A DNA stretch of 64,000 nucleotides from Eumeta japonica (GCA_005406025.1 BGZK01002045.1:1-64000); one strand, 5' to 3'; shown: positions 53,336-64,000, counted from the first letter of the stretch. Notes: generated by a model not told the origin, from the letters alone. Program-made: numbers and translations.

Positions 53336-54436
53336 AGTAATCCGTAACGGAAATTTTCCAGGCTTATATGCCTTAAAAACAATGATATTAGGTTGGCCGC
53401 TAAAGAGAGTCAAGTTCATAAATTATGTCTTACGCTGACTGAGATCATTTTTCAGAAATGCACTCTATGATGTGCTAAGATGAGAATGGAGATGTAGGCG
53501 CTCAGCGTCAAATTGATAAATATGACTGATAAGGTTTAAATATTATTATATTTTTTTCCAAAAATACTAATCATTTAAGTTTTAAAACATACATTTAGGT
53601 ATGCAATTGTACATAATAGTCTATCTGAATATTAATCACATTAATTATTTTCTATGTAATTAAATTAATACAATAATATTTTTTATTCCAAAAAGGATGC
53701 ACTAATATCTTTGTTAATATTCAGTAAGCAATTCTACTTATGTTAAGTATGTTACGTTTTGTATTTTTATCTTTTTTCGCTAAAATAGTGATAAATATCT
53801 TCTTAATTCCAGCATATGTGCAATTATAACAAAGTTTTTTTTCTGTCTATCTTAAATTTAATTCACGGTTTGAACTATGAAAATGATACGCAGTCGTCAG
53901 ACGTCGGACCCCGTCACTAAGACGGTTGTGGTGCACTATAGTAGTACATAAACCGTATAACAATATTACCATCTACGTCATTTTTTGTATAAAATAATTT
54001 ATTCCTGACACTTCAACGTATAAAATATCCATTTTAACTATGTCCAATAGTGGTCACGCAGGTACACTTGCATTAGTACGACAAAAATAAATATACTGTC
54101 TTTACCTATTTCACAACATTTAAAGCTTCGTCCTCCAAAATTAACTAGTTCTTACCCTTTTAAACGCTCGTTCATTATTTAACCGTATATACGCTCTAAG
54201 TCGGAGAGACCCTGAATAATTATAATAGATAATTTCATTGGCAAAATCTTGAGTAATATTATGTAATCATTAAGCTATTTGAAAAGAAATATTATTTAAT
54301 ATCACTGCTTAATAATTTTTGTACTGAAACGTTTTAGGTGGCGATCACCTACTTATTTATGCTTAACTGGAGGTTAAGAGTAAAATTTCAAGGGCGCGTT
54401 ACTTTTGTGCACATTTTCTTCATGAGTGAGATAAAT
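53336..54436. other. Unassigned AT-rich sequence
   Basis: 53370-53530 has balanced composition (TTGGCCGCTAAAGAGAGTC). No gene recognised. Confidence 0.3.
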
Positions 54437-54438
54437 TA

Positions 54439-55562
54439 CACGAGGTCTGCTATTTATGTGTCCGGAGCTGGCCGTAAACAGAACAATATTTAAAAAGTTA
54501 TTACAACATTTGAAAATTGAACTCGTTGCTTGTAGAATACAGTTTGTTTATCAACATGGATTTAACTCGTGAAAATTTTCGTGTGATGTTTTATTACGAT
54601 TTTCAGCGTGAGCTAATTGAAAAACAGTGCATCGATCAATTCACTTCACCTTTGGTGGATGAAATGCCGTCGAAAATCACTGTGTATCACCGGTTTAGTG
54701 AGTTTAATTGTGGGCGGTTTATGCTCACGGACGAATTTAAAGAAGGTTGCCTTAAATCAGTTGTTGTACCACAGAATATCATCAAAAATTTAGCTGTAAA
54801 AAAATTTATTCGCATTGGATCCCGCACAACTTGAGCATTGATCAAAAACGGACTTGTATCGATTGGTGCAAACAAAGCGATAAAAATACAATCATGTGCG
54901 TCCAAAGCTGTTTATATTATCTACACAGGTGATCTTGGATCTATGCGTGTGACCCCAAAGCTAAACAACAGTCAACGGTGTAAGTGCTCCGAGATGAGCC
55001 GAACCTAACGCAAGTGATTCGTGCCAAAAGCATTTTAAAGCAAACGGTTGCCTGTATTTTTAGTATAGATGGACATGTGATTACAATGCCACTAGAGAAT
55101 CATAAAACGGTTAATACGTAGTGCTAAACGATCATTTGTTTCCTAGAAGTCTTTGAAGAAATAATAAATAACAACTGATAACGAAGAATCATTCTTCATC
55201 ATGACAATGCTAGCTCTCACACGTCGACCGAAATAACTCGGTTTTTGGTAGATCAAAAGATCGTATTGATAGGTCATCAGCCGTACAGCCCCGATTTGGC
55301 ATCCAGCGTTTTCTATTTATACCCAAGCGTGAAGAATAAATTACTTGGTCAACGTTTTTTGAGCCGCAAGGCCGTTAATGCGTTCAAAATGCACGTTTAA
55401 GAGATACTTCTATAAGAATGATAAAGTGCCATAAAAATTGGTTTTAGCGTAAGAAAAGTACATCGATCAACATGGCAAATATTTTGAAAAGCAATAAAAC
55501 CACATTAAATTATACATGTTTATTTATTATTGAATTTCCATACACATAAATAGCAGCCTTCA
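54439..55562 (+). pseudogene. Complete mariner element, inactivated
   Basis: The element is bounded by TA on both sides, with ends CACGAGGTCTGCTATTTATG TGT (54439) and, in reverse complement, TGAAGGCTGCTATTTATGTG (55562). The transposase starts MDLTRENFRVMFYYDFQREL at 54556 and reads FTSPLVDEMPSKITVYHRFS, EFNCGRFMLTDEFKEG (D of the DNA-binding half), VVVPQNIIKNL, then breaks. Later frames give ASKAVYIIYTGDLGSM (first catalytic Asp, about 54925), DEPNLTQVIRAKSILKQTVA, LHHDNASSH-like (55190), a block resembling GHQPYSPDLASS (55270), LYPSVKNKLLGQRFLSRKAV and ANILKSNKTTLN. Length 1.12 kb is slightly short of the usual 1.25-1.3 kb, owing to small deletions. N-terminal helix-turn-helix is partly lost. 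Confidence 0.9.
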
Positions 55563-57625
55563 TATAACGTAGGGAGAAAGAGAAAAGCTACACGTCGCGA
55601 CGCCACGGGAGTGGAGCAAAAGCGGATGACGTATATACAACGACACAAAGCAATGGAATAAGATAGTGCTGCACATGCGTGTATTGTAGACGTTTCAGAC
55701 GCTATATATAAATAGCTGAGATACTAATTGTTTGCTTGTGTCCGTGAAGAGTTGTTATGTATCCAAGTATATTTAGTGTACTAAAATTTTATAAATAATG
55801 ACGTTTCTAAATTTAAGAAGTATCACTTCTATCACCGTTCGGTGGTGCACGCACAATTTTTAAAAATTTACTAGGCACTTTTCTTGTATTACAAAGCTTT
55901 TATATAAAAAGGTAAAGATGACATATCAGCAAGGTTCTTCGACTGGAGTGAGCCTGAATGCACTAAAAACATCCGAATGTAGGTAAATTCGCCGTTAACC
56001 TGAAGTTTTACGCTTCATTAAAAGCTGTCAGAGCACAGCGGGCACAGAATTACAAAGCGAACGTTTACGAGATATCTTTCGAGAACAAAACTCATCCGAA
56101 TAAGGTTATTGTAGTGGGATTGGCGACGCAACGTTCTCACTGCGATCTAAAAACAGACTGTAAAATTACTCACGGAGTGGCGGTGAAATGGAATTACAAG
56201 AGAGAAAGAAAAAAATTATTTTGATAAATATAATTATATTAAATTTATTGTAATACTATTGTACAATCACAAAAAATGCTTTTTCACTCAACATTAATTG
56301 TAACAGTGGTCACTACAGCAATGCTGGTTTTCCTCGACACCTAGGGCGTGTTTAGTGTAAATCGAGTCTCATTGCAATCATTTCTACCGTACACGCACTA
56401 GTCTCATTGCGATCGAATCGAGAACGGGTGAGCGAACCTCTGAGGTGTGTGAATTGAAATGGAAGTGTTTGCAAGCACAGGAACTGACTGCGCGGATACA
56501 GGACACGCACTGCGCCTGTTGCAGGTCGTAGGCGCCACCCGGCTTCGCGGGAACATCGTGTCGAGGTTCGGAAACTGTAGGGTAGTTGCAATGTTGTATG
56601 CCCATGATCGACTACCTCTTTACTTAATTGCCACGCGAACACCATGCACGTTAATGGGACTGCGAAAGCGCTCTGCCCAGACCGCAGTTTGAGGAACACC
56701 GTAGGAACACGAGTTTCATTTCATCCATCATACCTGCAATTGTATTTTTTTTACTTTCGCTGTGTCCGAGCTGTTGATCGGTGACGTGCCTTCGACGGCA
56801 CCGTCCCTCGGATGGTGCTAAGGGAAATGTTTACGGACGGCGCCTGGCGTTCCGACTTCGACCCCGAGTGCGCGAAGAAGCTCGGACCGGGCGTTTGATG
56901 CGGAGTGCCCTTTTTTATCTGTCGGCTCAGGGGCAATACTTTATTTTACTTCTCATTTCTTTGTACATTAACTTTTCCAGGGGAGATGGATCGAAGCAAA
57001 AGCGTCTCGAATCTTACAGAGTCGTACGGTACTATATATAAATTTACTTTTGGAAACAGCCTCAATTTACTTGAGTGAAACATTTTATATTCATAAAGTG
57101 TTATTTTCAAATATATATTGACGAGTAACATCACATTAGGAAAAAACTACATTAATTCGCAGAGTAAAATATAAGGTCAAGGGGAAAATTTTTTGTAGTC
57201 TATGTACAAATTGAATAGAATTTTTCATCATATTTTGTTTACATTGAATTATAATTGACATATATGTGCCAGTTTATTCAACAAATTGTTGCCATTTTGT
57301 AGGTAGTGACATAATTCCATTGCTTTTGGGAATTCTGATCAAAAAACTGCGACAACTAGTTTTGACAATCCTCTCTCGATGTTATCCTAATACTATATAA
57401 AGAATTCTGAAGAGACCGAAACAGATGAAAATCTGAGGGTACAAGGTCGGGGTTGTATGGTGGATGCTTTAACATGCTTTCAATATTAGCTGAGTGGCTA
57501 AAAATGTGTGTGACAACTTTTTCCGGGGGAAATCATCAGATTTCTCCCACGGTAAACTTCCAAAATTGCACAGGAAATCTCGATCGTATACGTACTAAAT
57601 GTGATAATATCTCACAAGCAAGGCA
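55563..57625. other. Unassigned sequence with one balanced-composition segment
   Basis: A TATA-like CTATATATAAATAG at 55701 follows a relatively GC-rich 55580-55660 and precedes TGTGTCCGTGAAGAG. 56340-56720 is about half GC with open frames on both strands (for example GNCRVVAMLYAHDRLPLYLI on plus), but I recognise no protein. TCTCATTGCAATC and TCTCATTGCGATC there are a 34-bp-spaced direct repeat. Otherwise AT-rich. Confidence 0.3.
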
Positions 57626-57890
57626 ATCCGAGATCGTCATAGACGCGAGCGGTCAGCCGCCGGCGCCCGCGCGCCCGCACGCCCTGCGACCCGGCCCCGA
57701 GCGGGGCCGCCCGCCCACGGCCCGGACGGCGTTCGCGTTATGAATAAAATTTGAGTTATCGGAGTGCCAGCGCCGCACCGCGATCTGCGATTTAAATATT
57801 TAAGGCGTATTTGGCCACGCCGTTATTAGGCGCCCCCGCCCGCGCCCCGCTCGGCCCGACAAATCGGATAATTATCTACGTGCTCGGAGA
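57626..57890. promoter_or_regulatory. GC/CpG-rich island 11 with AT-core sites
   Basis: CCGCCGGCGCCCGCGCGCCC, GGCCCCGAGCGGGGCCGCCC (GGCCCCG/CGGGGCC hairpin), then GTTATGAATAAAATTTGAGT TATCGG, GCCACGCCGTTATTAGGCGC and CCCCGCCCGCGCCCCGCTCG, ending TAATTATC. Alternation of GC blocks with TTAT/TAAT cores resembles islands 8 and 9. Confidence 0.4.
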
Positions 57891-58628
57891 TGTGACCTTG
57901 TTTACGTTACTGCCCTATTCGAGACACGCACTAGGTCATTTATATTATATAAGCAAATACATTTCTTAAAAGTGTATTTTGTATGAACTATGTGCTTAAA
58001 TATTTTTAATTTTACATGATTCATCATTGTACTTATACTGACATAAAAATATGCTTAGTGTAAACGTCGTTGTGAGCATAAATTATCCTGATTTACTTTT
58101 TTGTGAAGTTGAAATTTTGCATTTATGTTAAAAATTGATCCTTTTAGATTAAATCGCAAACGCAAAAATAAAATTGCATATCCGGCGCTATCACTACCAG
58201 TACATCGATAATTTCTGTCATTTTAACACAATTTTTATATAATAATATAATATATTAAAATTTCTTTCCAATTTCTTTATTCTATTTTAGAGTAATTAAT
58301 TTAGTAGTCTAGTTACTTTTAGTATTTTTTTTTGTGATTGAAGACTTATTCGTTCAATATTTTTTGCATAGAAAAAAGCATATAGGACAATTTTTGCCTT
58401 TTGTGTATATTATACATTAAGTAAATAAACAGCACCGCGCCAGTTTTTCCCGTTGTAGAGTATTATATTTTAATTCCAGTAAGTATAATAAAAGTAATAG
58501 TACACATGACCAGAAAAACAAAGAACTTTTATTAATGATTATAGAAACGACCTGTATAATTTTTGTCACATTGTGCAACGTTGCCGCTGCTTGTCCCGCC
58601 GCTAACCGTCTTCCGCTCCCATGCCTTC
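57891..58628. other. Unassigned AT-rich sequence
   Basis: Nothing recognised. Confidence 0.3.
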
Positions 58629-58636
58629 CTTTAGAG
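58629..58636. repeat. Left target-site duplication of the hAT MITE
   Basis: CTTTAGAG, paired with CTTGAGAG at 58968-58975. Confidence 0.8.
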
Positions 58637-58967
58637 CAGAGTTTCCCAACCTTTCTTTTGTTGAGCCTCCCTGGATTTCTAGGAATATTTTATTGCCCCC
58701 CTTTCAATCTTACGTTACGAACAAAAACGCACATTATTTTAAAGACTTACATTTATTTTAGTTCAAAATTATACAAAATAAATTTCAAAAAAATTCGAAA
58801 TGTTTTTTTTATTGATATTTATTATAATCATAATAAACAATATTATTTTATTGCTTAATTTACGCGTCAAATTATTTTTTCTTGCAAAAATGCAAACGTA
58901 TCGCGCCCCCCTTGATATCTCTCCACGCCCCCCTTGAGAGGCGCGCCCCACTGGTTGGGAACTCTTG
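58637..58967. mobile_element. hAT-type MITE, 331 bp, with 8-bp target duplication
   Basis: Left end CAGAGTTTCCCAACCTTTCT. The right end in reverse complement is CAAGAGTTCCCAACCAGTGG. The flanks are CTTTAGAG (58629-58636) and CTTGAGAG (58968-58975), an 8-bp duplication with one difference, as hAT elements make. Interior C-rich runs (GCGCCCCCCTTGATATC; CACGCCCCCCTTGAGAGGCG) are typical of 'cccaacc...gcgccccccttga' MITEs. No transposase. The frame at 58535-58858 crosses the boundary and is not a gene. Confidence 0.85.
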
Positions 58968-58975
58968 CTTGAGAG

Positions 58976-60145
58976 CAAACTCAATGCGACGCGGAAGCGT
59001 ACGCGCGTTTCGCTAACGAAAAATCTCGCGATGCGACGTAAATGATAATTCTATTTAGTACCAGTGAATCTTTGGTTATAGTATTAGTGTATCCTCGGTG
59101 TGGATACGACTCCGGAGGTAAATAACACTCATCTTGCATTCACGTTGCATTTTAGTTGTGTTTTGACGTCGAAGGTCATTGGCGTGTATACGATTTAGTT
59201 ACACGTTTTGGCTAAACCGCGCGCCCTGTGAGGTTAACTTATTTTTTGATACCAAATTATTTATGTTTTTGTGAACCAAACTAAATTTTCAAAAAGTGAT
59301 AATAAAGATTGAATAGGAATATTACGTTCTATTACGGAGACAAGGATGTTGATGAGCGGCGCTATACATTTTAAGTTTAAAAAATTATAAGAACAGTGGT
59401 GGACGAAAAAGCGTAGTTGCTCAGTGGTTATGGCTTCGAACCATAAGGCACCGGATTAGATATTGACCATAAGCATATTGACCAATAAATTATTAAATTA
59501 AATCAATGCTTGAAGTCAAAGTAAACCGCATAGCAATCGGAAATAAAAAACAAGTAAATATTATTATGTTATATAACATGCTTCTAACAATAACAAGAGT
59601 ATCATAAACATAATATGCGTTAACATTAATGAGAATCCACACATTTTTACCATTGCCTAGGTAAAACCGATTCACATGGCACAAGAATATTTTAACTAAT
59701 AAGTAGCTTCTAAAGAAATTTTAGTTCTCTATATTAAATATTAAAACATTTTCAAATAAATGTTGCAATAAATACCTACTGGATGCATTTGGAACTGAGC
59801 AAAATATCGATATCCACTCTTAAAAAATAAATTTTTCACAAACGTTGAAATAATATCTAATCGAAATTCCAAATAGGACTTATTACCCTGATTCTAATTT
59901 GATACATTACTTAATTTCCAAACTGCGTTTGTTCTACTCGTGTATCTCCTTTTATAATAATTTCTTATAAGCGCCAACATACTATTTAAGTGAAACTCTG
60001 AACACGATGTTTCTAACTATATATTACCAAATTTTCCGGATTTGCGAATTTTATATTCTTTAGAACAGATTTTCTAAATATGCTTGAACAATGTCACATA
60101 CTGAATCTTAAATGACTTTTTGTAACTGACTAGTATGAAAATGAA
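58976..60145. other. Unassigned sequence with a tRNA-like relic
   Basis: 59411-59460 reads GCGTAGTTGCTCAGTGGTTA then TGGCTTCGAACCATAAGGCA. It has an A-box and a perfect anticodon arm (TATGG/CCATA around CTTCGAA, anticodon TCG), but no T arm or B box, so it is the front half of a tRNA(Arg)-derived SINE. The rest is AT-rich. Confidence 0.4.
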
Positions 60146-60960
60146 AAAAGTCTTATAAAATTGGACACCTACTCGATTTTCGAAAATCGAGTTTTCATCA
60201 GATATTGACAGTTTAGATATCGACTATTTTCTGAGTGATGTGCGTGCGTGCGTGCGTGCGTTTTGTGTTTCGATGTGAATCAGGATGTTAACGAAAGATA
60301 TCGTTGAAGAAAAATTTTTCATATAGTATTTTCTAGAATATTTTACAAACTACCAAAAAAATAAAAAATCTAACTAAGACTAAAATTAAAACAAAACTTT
60401 GAACCTTGCAAACTTCATCAAAATTGATTTAATCGTTCGAGAGATACCGTCAGCGAAAACATTGAAAGATGGGCTTTTGTTTTAAAATAACTTGGAAACT
60501 TCTTGTTAGGTTGATATTTGAGAGTCGGTCATCTTTTTCTGCTTAAAATACCGCTTCAAATGCCGTAAAGTTGGTCAAAATCAAACATCGCGTTCGAAAT
60601 ACGTAGTTGCAAATTTAAAAAAATAGCTATTAGTACTATATTTTTGAGATTGAAAAGTTAGACCAAACACTAAAATTTATCTTCTGAGCCTCACGATTTC
60701 AATAATTTACTGTTGCTTTATTTTTGGACGCCTTGAGCTCGAAAGTAATAAAAAGTTTCAGGAATGGCCTTCAGGGTTAACTGTTTTTTTTAATTTTTGA
60801 GCTCGAAAAGCTCAAAAACTCATAGACAACTATATTTTTAATTCAAGGAGCTCAACGACACATCGATAAATATCATAACGGGAAATCTTAAGGATAGTCT
60901 GCAGGGTCAATCGTTTTTTAGATTTCTTTAAATAATGTATATTGTTTTTCGACATTATGT
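60146..60960. repeat. Dispersed repeat with (GCGT)n and GAGCTC-rich tail
   Basis: ATTTTCGAAAATCGAGTTTT CATCAGAT and GTGCGTGCGTGCGTGCGTGC GTT (60240) share the layout of 51800-51920. 60680-60920 (GACACATCGATAAATATCAT, AGTCTGCAGGGTCAATCG) is the reverse complement of 19000-19080. TTCAGGAATGGCCTTCAGGG at 60760 is a diverged repeat of the same motif. Confidence 0.6.
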
Positions 60961-61415
60961 TATTTTTTATCTCGAAATTTAAGTTTCGTTTTCCAATACT
61001 TGAGCTTTATAAACAGTGGACTTTTATTTTCGTCCCTAATTTTGATCTTTTACAAGATCAAATTACGAGAATTATTTTTTTTTATCGAGTGATTAGGCCA
61101 TTGAAGTAATATTTTGTGTAAGTTTCTTGTTTCTGATTTCAATAGCTTAGGCGTTACGTTGAAGTGTCAGTCAGGACTCGTGCAACTAGGTAATATAGTT
61201 TATGGTCGTATTATTATAAAACATTTAATTTTTAATTGTAATTTTTTACGTCTCCATGGACATTTTAGCTTTACAGTAATCAAGCTCACATTTTTTTGAG
61301 TTAGAACGTTAATAGAAGCCGGCATCGTAGCGGAAGGGCGCAGAGGTATAACTTCCATGCGAATTACGGCGGTTTGTAACTTCGAATAGCGTTTTCTTGG
61401 CAACTTTTTTCAATC
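60961..61415. other. Unassigned sequence
   Basis: AT-rich to 61310, then balanced. No gene. Confidence 0.3.
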
Positions 61416-61630
61416 TGATTAGATATCTGCCGACGCCGGGGCGGCCGATGTCGCACTCGCCGCTTTCATTTTCGGCCTGAGCGAGTGGCGAAGTTACGAA
61501 ATGAATTTAGTTTCCAAGACCGAGCGGGTCAGCGCGGAAGGTATGCGTTGGGACGTTACGTGGGTTATACGTCTGATGACGTGCACCCGGCTTAGACGCT
61601 CCCCGGCCGGTGCGGCCTCGTGTGAAGAAC
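61416..61630. promoter_or_regulatory. GC-rich island 12
   Basis: GACGCCGGGGCGGCCGATGT CGC, TTCGGCCTGAGCGAGTGGCG, GACCGAGCGGGTCAGCGCGG and GACGCTCCCCGGCCGGTGCG. Between them lies AAATGAATTTAGTTTCC. Lower GC than islands 4, 8 and 11. Also contains TTACGT/ACGTGG words. No convincing frame. Confidence 0.3.
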
Positions 61631-61779
61631 CGCTTTAAACTCTTACCCATGGACCTGGTGCATCTACTCTACGTGTGCATTTATTAAAAACATGTTCTGC
61701 GTTTTTATCTGATTAAATGATGAAGTTTTATCTGAACGTGTAATCTAAAAATCGTAAAAAATCTAGAATAAGGAAAAAT

Positions 61780-61985
61780 CTCGGTCCTATTTTCGATACT
61801 AATCGTTTCACTCTTGACTCCGATCTTAGTCGATCTCTTTATTTCTAAAACGGTCTAGATTTAAATAGATCTTTGTCCGTTTCCGATTTCGGACCCTCCC
61901 GGTCACGGTTCTCGATTCTGCTCCTCGTTCAACTTGTAATTTCGATTTCTTGTCACAGTTCCAATTTAGATTAAGCCGGGGAAAA
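61780..61985. repeat. Degenerate pyrimidine-rich short-period repeat
   Basis: TCGGTCCTATTTTCGATACT, TCTTGACTCCGATCTTAGTC, CCGTTTCCGATTTCGGACCC and TCGTTCAACTTGTAATTTCG: the same drifted six-base words as 45740-46080, and the complement of the purine-rich type. Confidence 0.5.
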
Positions 61986-62710
61986 TGATAGTATGAAAAT
62001 GAAATTTATACTATATTCACTTCGGAATAAAATAGCTTTCTATCAATGCATGAATTTTTAAAATCTGTAGCCCAAATGAAATGTTAATAGTTTATTTTAC
62101 TCAAGTTGCTTCTCATTAATGAAATAATTTTAAGGGTCAGTTCAGTAGTTCGATTCAATAGTACAAATATGTAGACAACGTCAGATACGAATGTTAATTT
62201 TCTTTTTCAGAAATGTTCCTACTTAAGAGTATAAAATATTGCCTGTTTCATAGTAATTTGATGAATGGCTTAGGCACCAAACAAAATGAACAAAATATAT
62301 ATTTATTTTTCGATTTTTTTTTATTTGTAATAGATATTTCCAAGGTTTTCCCATAGTCACTAAGTCAAGATCCAATGATGAAATCCCAAGGAAACTGAGG
62401 GTTGTACTGAAATATTTTGTCACGTATAGAATGTTTGAGCTAAAAGATTCGATCCTGGCTCCTTTTTCTGATCCCGGGATTTCGGGATTTTCTATATATA
62501 ATCCCGGTATACAAACCATCTAAAAATCATTGTTTTGTTATTCTTATGGTAATTTGGTTACGCTTTAAGCCTGAAAAAAGTAAGTTGATCAACATTATAC
62601 AGAGTTGTTTCAAAATAAACAAAGTAGACACTTCAGTTTATAATTTATACGTTATAATAAATATTAAATTTTCTAAAAATCAACTTTTTTAACCCATAAG
62701 AAATACGTTC
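61986..62710. other. Unassigned AT-rich sequence
   Basis: TCCCGGGATTTCGGGATTTT CTATATATAATCCCGG at 62472-62507 is a small inverted pair (ATCCCGG/CCGGGAT). It may hold the outer end of the hAT element that follows; no clear terminal repeat was identified. Confidence 0.3.
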
Positions 62711-62716
62711 TTCTAC

Positions 62717-64000
62717 TTATTTATAGAGATCGAAGTGAATGACTAGATACTTTATGACTTTCTTAAGGGTATTGCGAAAATAAAGTCTAAGAAATAATAA
62801 AGCATTGACCGTTTCATCTCCGAGCCTACTTCTCAGTTGTTGCGCATGTATGCAGATGCTGCAAAATCTCGTTGGGATTCGATGGAAGTTGGAGGAGTTG
62901 TATAAATATTTATAAGTTTGTTCCAAATCGTAGCCTCGAGTGGAACTTACCTCGAGTAAATTCATTTTCTGCTTAATAATCTTAGAAAAATTTCTTTCAC
63001 TATGTGGTTGCGTAGATAAAGTTTTCATGCTGTTTTCTATTTTGAGCTAAAGCTTTTCCTTCAATTTTAAATCAGTTTTGCTGGTTGTAGGCGTAGGTTC
63101 AATTTGTTTTTTCACTATCATTATCAATATTAAGATTCAGTCCTTCAGTTAAGGAAATAATCTGTTTTTTTATTAGCATCCTGCTTGCTTTTAAAAACAA
63201 ATCCTTTACATCACCATCCGAATTATTACTCTCAGTTTCAGAATTCGTTTCAGATTCAGTATGAGGTTTTTGTAAGTAATTTAATATGCCCTTTAACTCA
63301 TTTCTACAACGATCTTTTATGAGCTTTAATATTATTATTCATCTTTAATCTAAAAGCTAAAATTTAACCATTATCTCTTAACTGTTGAAAAAGAAACTTG
63401 AAAGTAGCGTCAGCTGTGCACAAATTAGCGTTAGAACGACAAAATGCTTCAAGGGAGAGTTTAACCAAAGCATCATCTTATTTCTGAATTCAAAACCTAA
63501 TTTCTCAAATTGCACAGGATTATTTAGATCTACAAGCACTTTTTAAATGCTATTTTTGTTAGACCAAAGCGCTCAAAAATTGTGAAGAGAATATTCCTTC
63601 TTGTCTCGAATCTTGTAGTAAATGTAATTGTTTTCTATGCGCTTATGTTATATATTTTTGAAGTATAATCTAATTGTTTAAGAATACGCTTTTGAAAATA
63701 AGAATTTTTTTACGACCTCTTTAATATTTCAGTTATCTCTCAAATTCTGGCCATTTCTCGTTTCAATAACTAATCCTGATTCTAGAAGTTCATTATCATC
63801 TGAATCATCATTGATAGATTCATTTAAAGCGATATCAGTATAACGGCTAAATGGACACCGTATGCAAAATAAAATTTTGTGCTCTGCATTGACAGGTTTT
63901 CGAACCTTCACCATAACATTCGGACCACCGGTTACCATTGCCACAGTAACAGTATCTACTGAGATATGAGATTCCGAAAGGCACTTTTTAAGATACAAAC
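62717..64000 (-). pseudogene. hAT transposase, C-terminal half, inactivated; runs off the window
   Basis: Minus-strand blocks in order from the right edge: TVTVAMVTGGPNVMVKVRKP (63960; family VTDGGANIV.A+RK, with the Asp replaced), IRCPFSRYTDIALNES, ESGLVIETRNGQNLRD, then DALVKLSLEAFCRSNANLCT ADATFKFLFQQLRDNG (63470-63375), KLIKDRCRNELKGILNYLQK then PHTESETNSETESNNSDGDV KDLF (63335-63180), IKQKMNLLEVSSTRGYDLEQ TYKYLYN (62970), PPTSIESQRDFAASAYM in a shifted frame (family PPTSVEAERAFSAAGY), and LRSRLGDETVNALLFLRLYF (62840), the dimerisation motif. Stops and frameshifts separate the blocks. The order matches hAT transposases; the DNA-binding zinc finger would lie beyond 64000. Confidence 0.85.

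Noticed and set aside
55695..55760. Core promoter with TATATAAATAG
   Set aside because: TATA-like strings are frequent in this AT-rich DNA and no gene follows.
56352..56699. 115-residue minus-strand frame and overlapping plus-strand frame of 77 residues
   Set aside because: Balanced composition makes chance frames longer; both strands are open and neither shows a known motif. Left as unassigned rather than called.

Overview
The window looks like insect, most probably lepidopteran, nuclear DNA. It is very A+T-rich, has no operons or ribosome-binding sites, and is dominated by decayed eukaryotic transposons: Jockey, R1 and another LINE-type retroelement, a Penelope-like element, an integrase remnant of an LTR element, at least five mariners or mariner fragments, a hAT transposase and several MITEs. 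The organism call is an inference from the types of repeats; no complete host gene is visible.

Layout. 0.4-3.2 kb is a 124-bp satellite array, partly arranged as A/B dimers. 3.6-11 kb holds a possible terminal exon (4.65-4.99 kb) with a poly(A) signal, a LINE remnant, two GC-rich islands, a short derivative of the Jockey-type LINE at 19-23.7 kb, and the tail of an LTR-element pol gene. 12-15 kb holds two possible host exons (12.3 kb plus strand, 14.8 kb minus strand), a Penelope-derived inverted-repeat structure with a nested insertion, and a pair of adjacent hairpins. 19.3-23.7 kb is a nearly full-length but frameshifted Jockey LINE on the minus strand. 25.5-26.5 kb is a dead cecropia-type mariner. 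28.2-29.4 kb is a second mariner interrupted by a 289-bp MITE. 30.0-31.6 kb is a Penelope-like element whose front part is inverted relative to its reverse transcriptase. 36.6-38.3 kb is an R1-clade LINE remnant. 44.4-45.3 kb encodes a fragment of a transposon-type protein. 47.4-48.3 kb is a fusion of two different mariner fragments. 48.8-50.5 kb is a 1.7-kb element with long inverted ends. 54.4-55.6 kb is a complete but inactivated mariner with recognisable ends. 58.6-59.0 kb is a hAT-type MITE with an 8-bp target duplication. 62.7-64.0 kb is a hAT transposase pseudogene that runs off the right edge.

Scattered through the AT-rich background are about a dozen compact, CpG-rich islands (100-400 bp) with no convincing reading frame, several bordered by TAAT-type homeodomain core sites. 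They are the best candidates in the window for host function, as regulatory DNA of a distant or surrounding gene, but this is inference. I found no clear new gene system. The most interesting items are the GC islands, the paired hairpins, the inverted Penelope arrangement, the Jockey derivative that keeps the ends but no ORFs, and three possible orphan exons.
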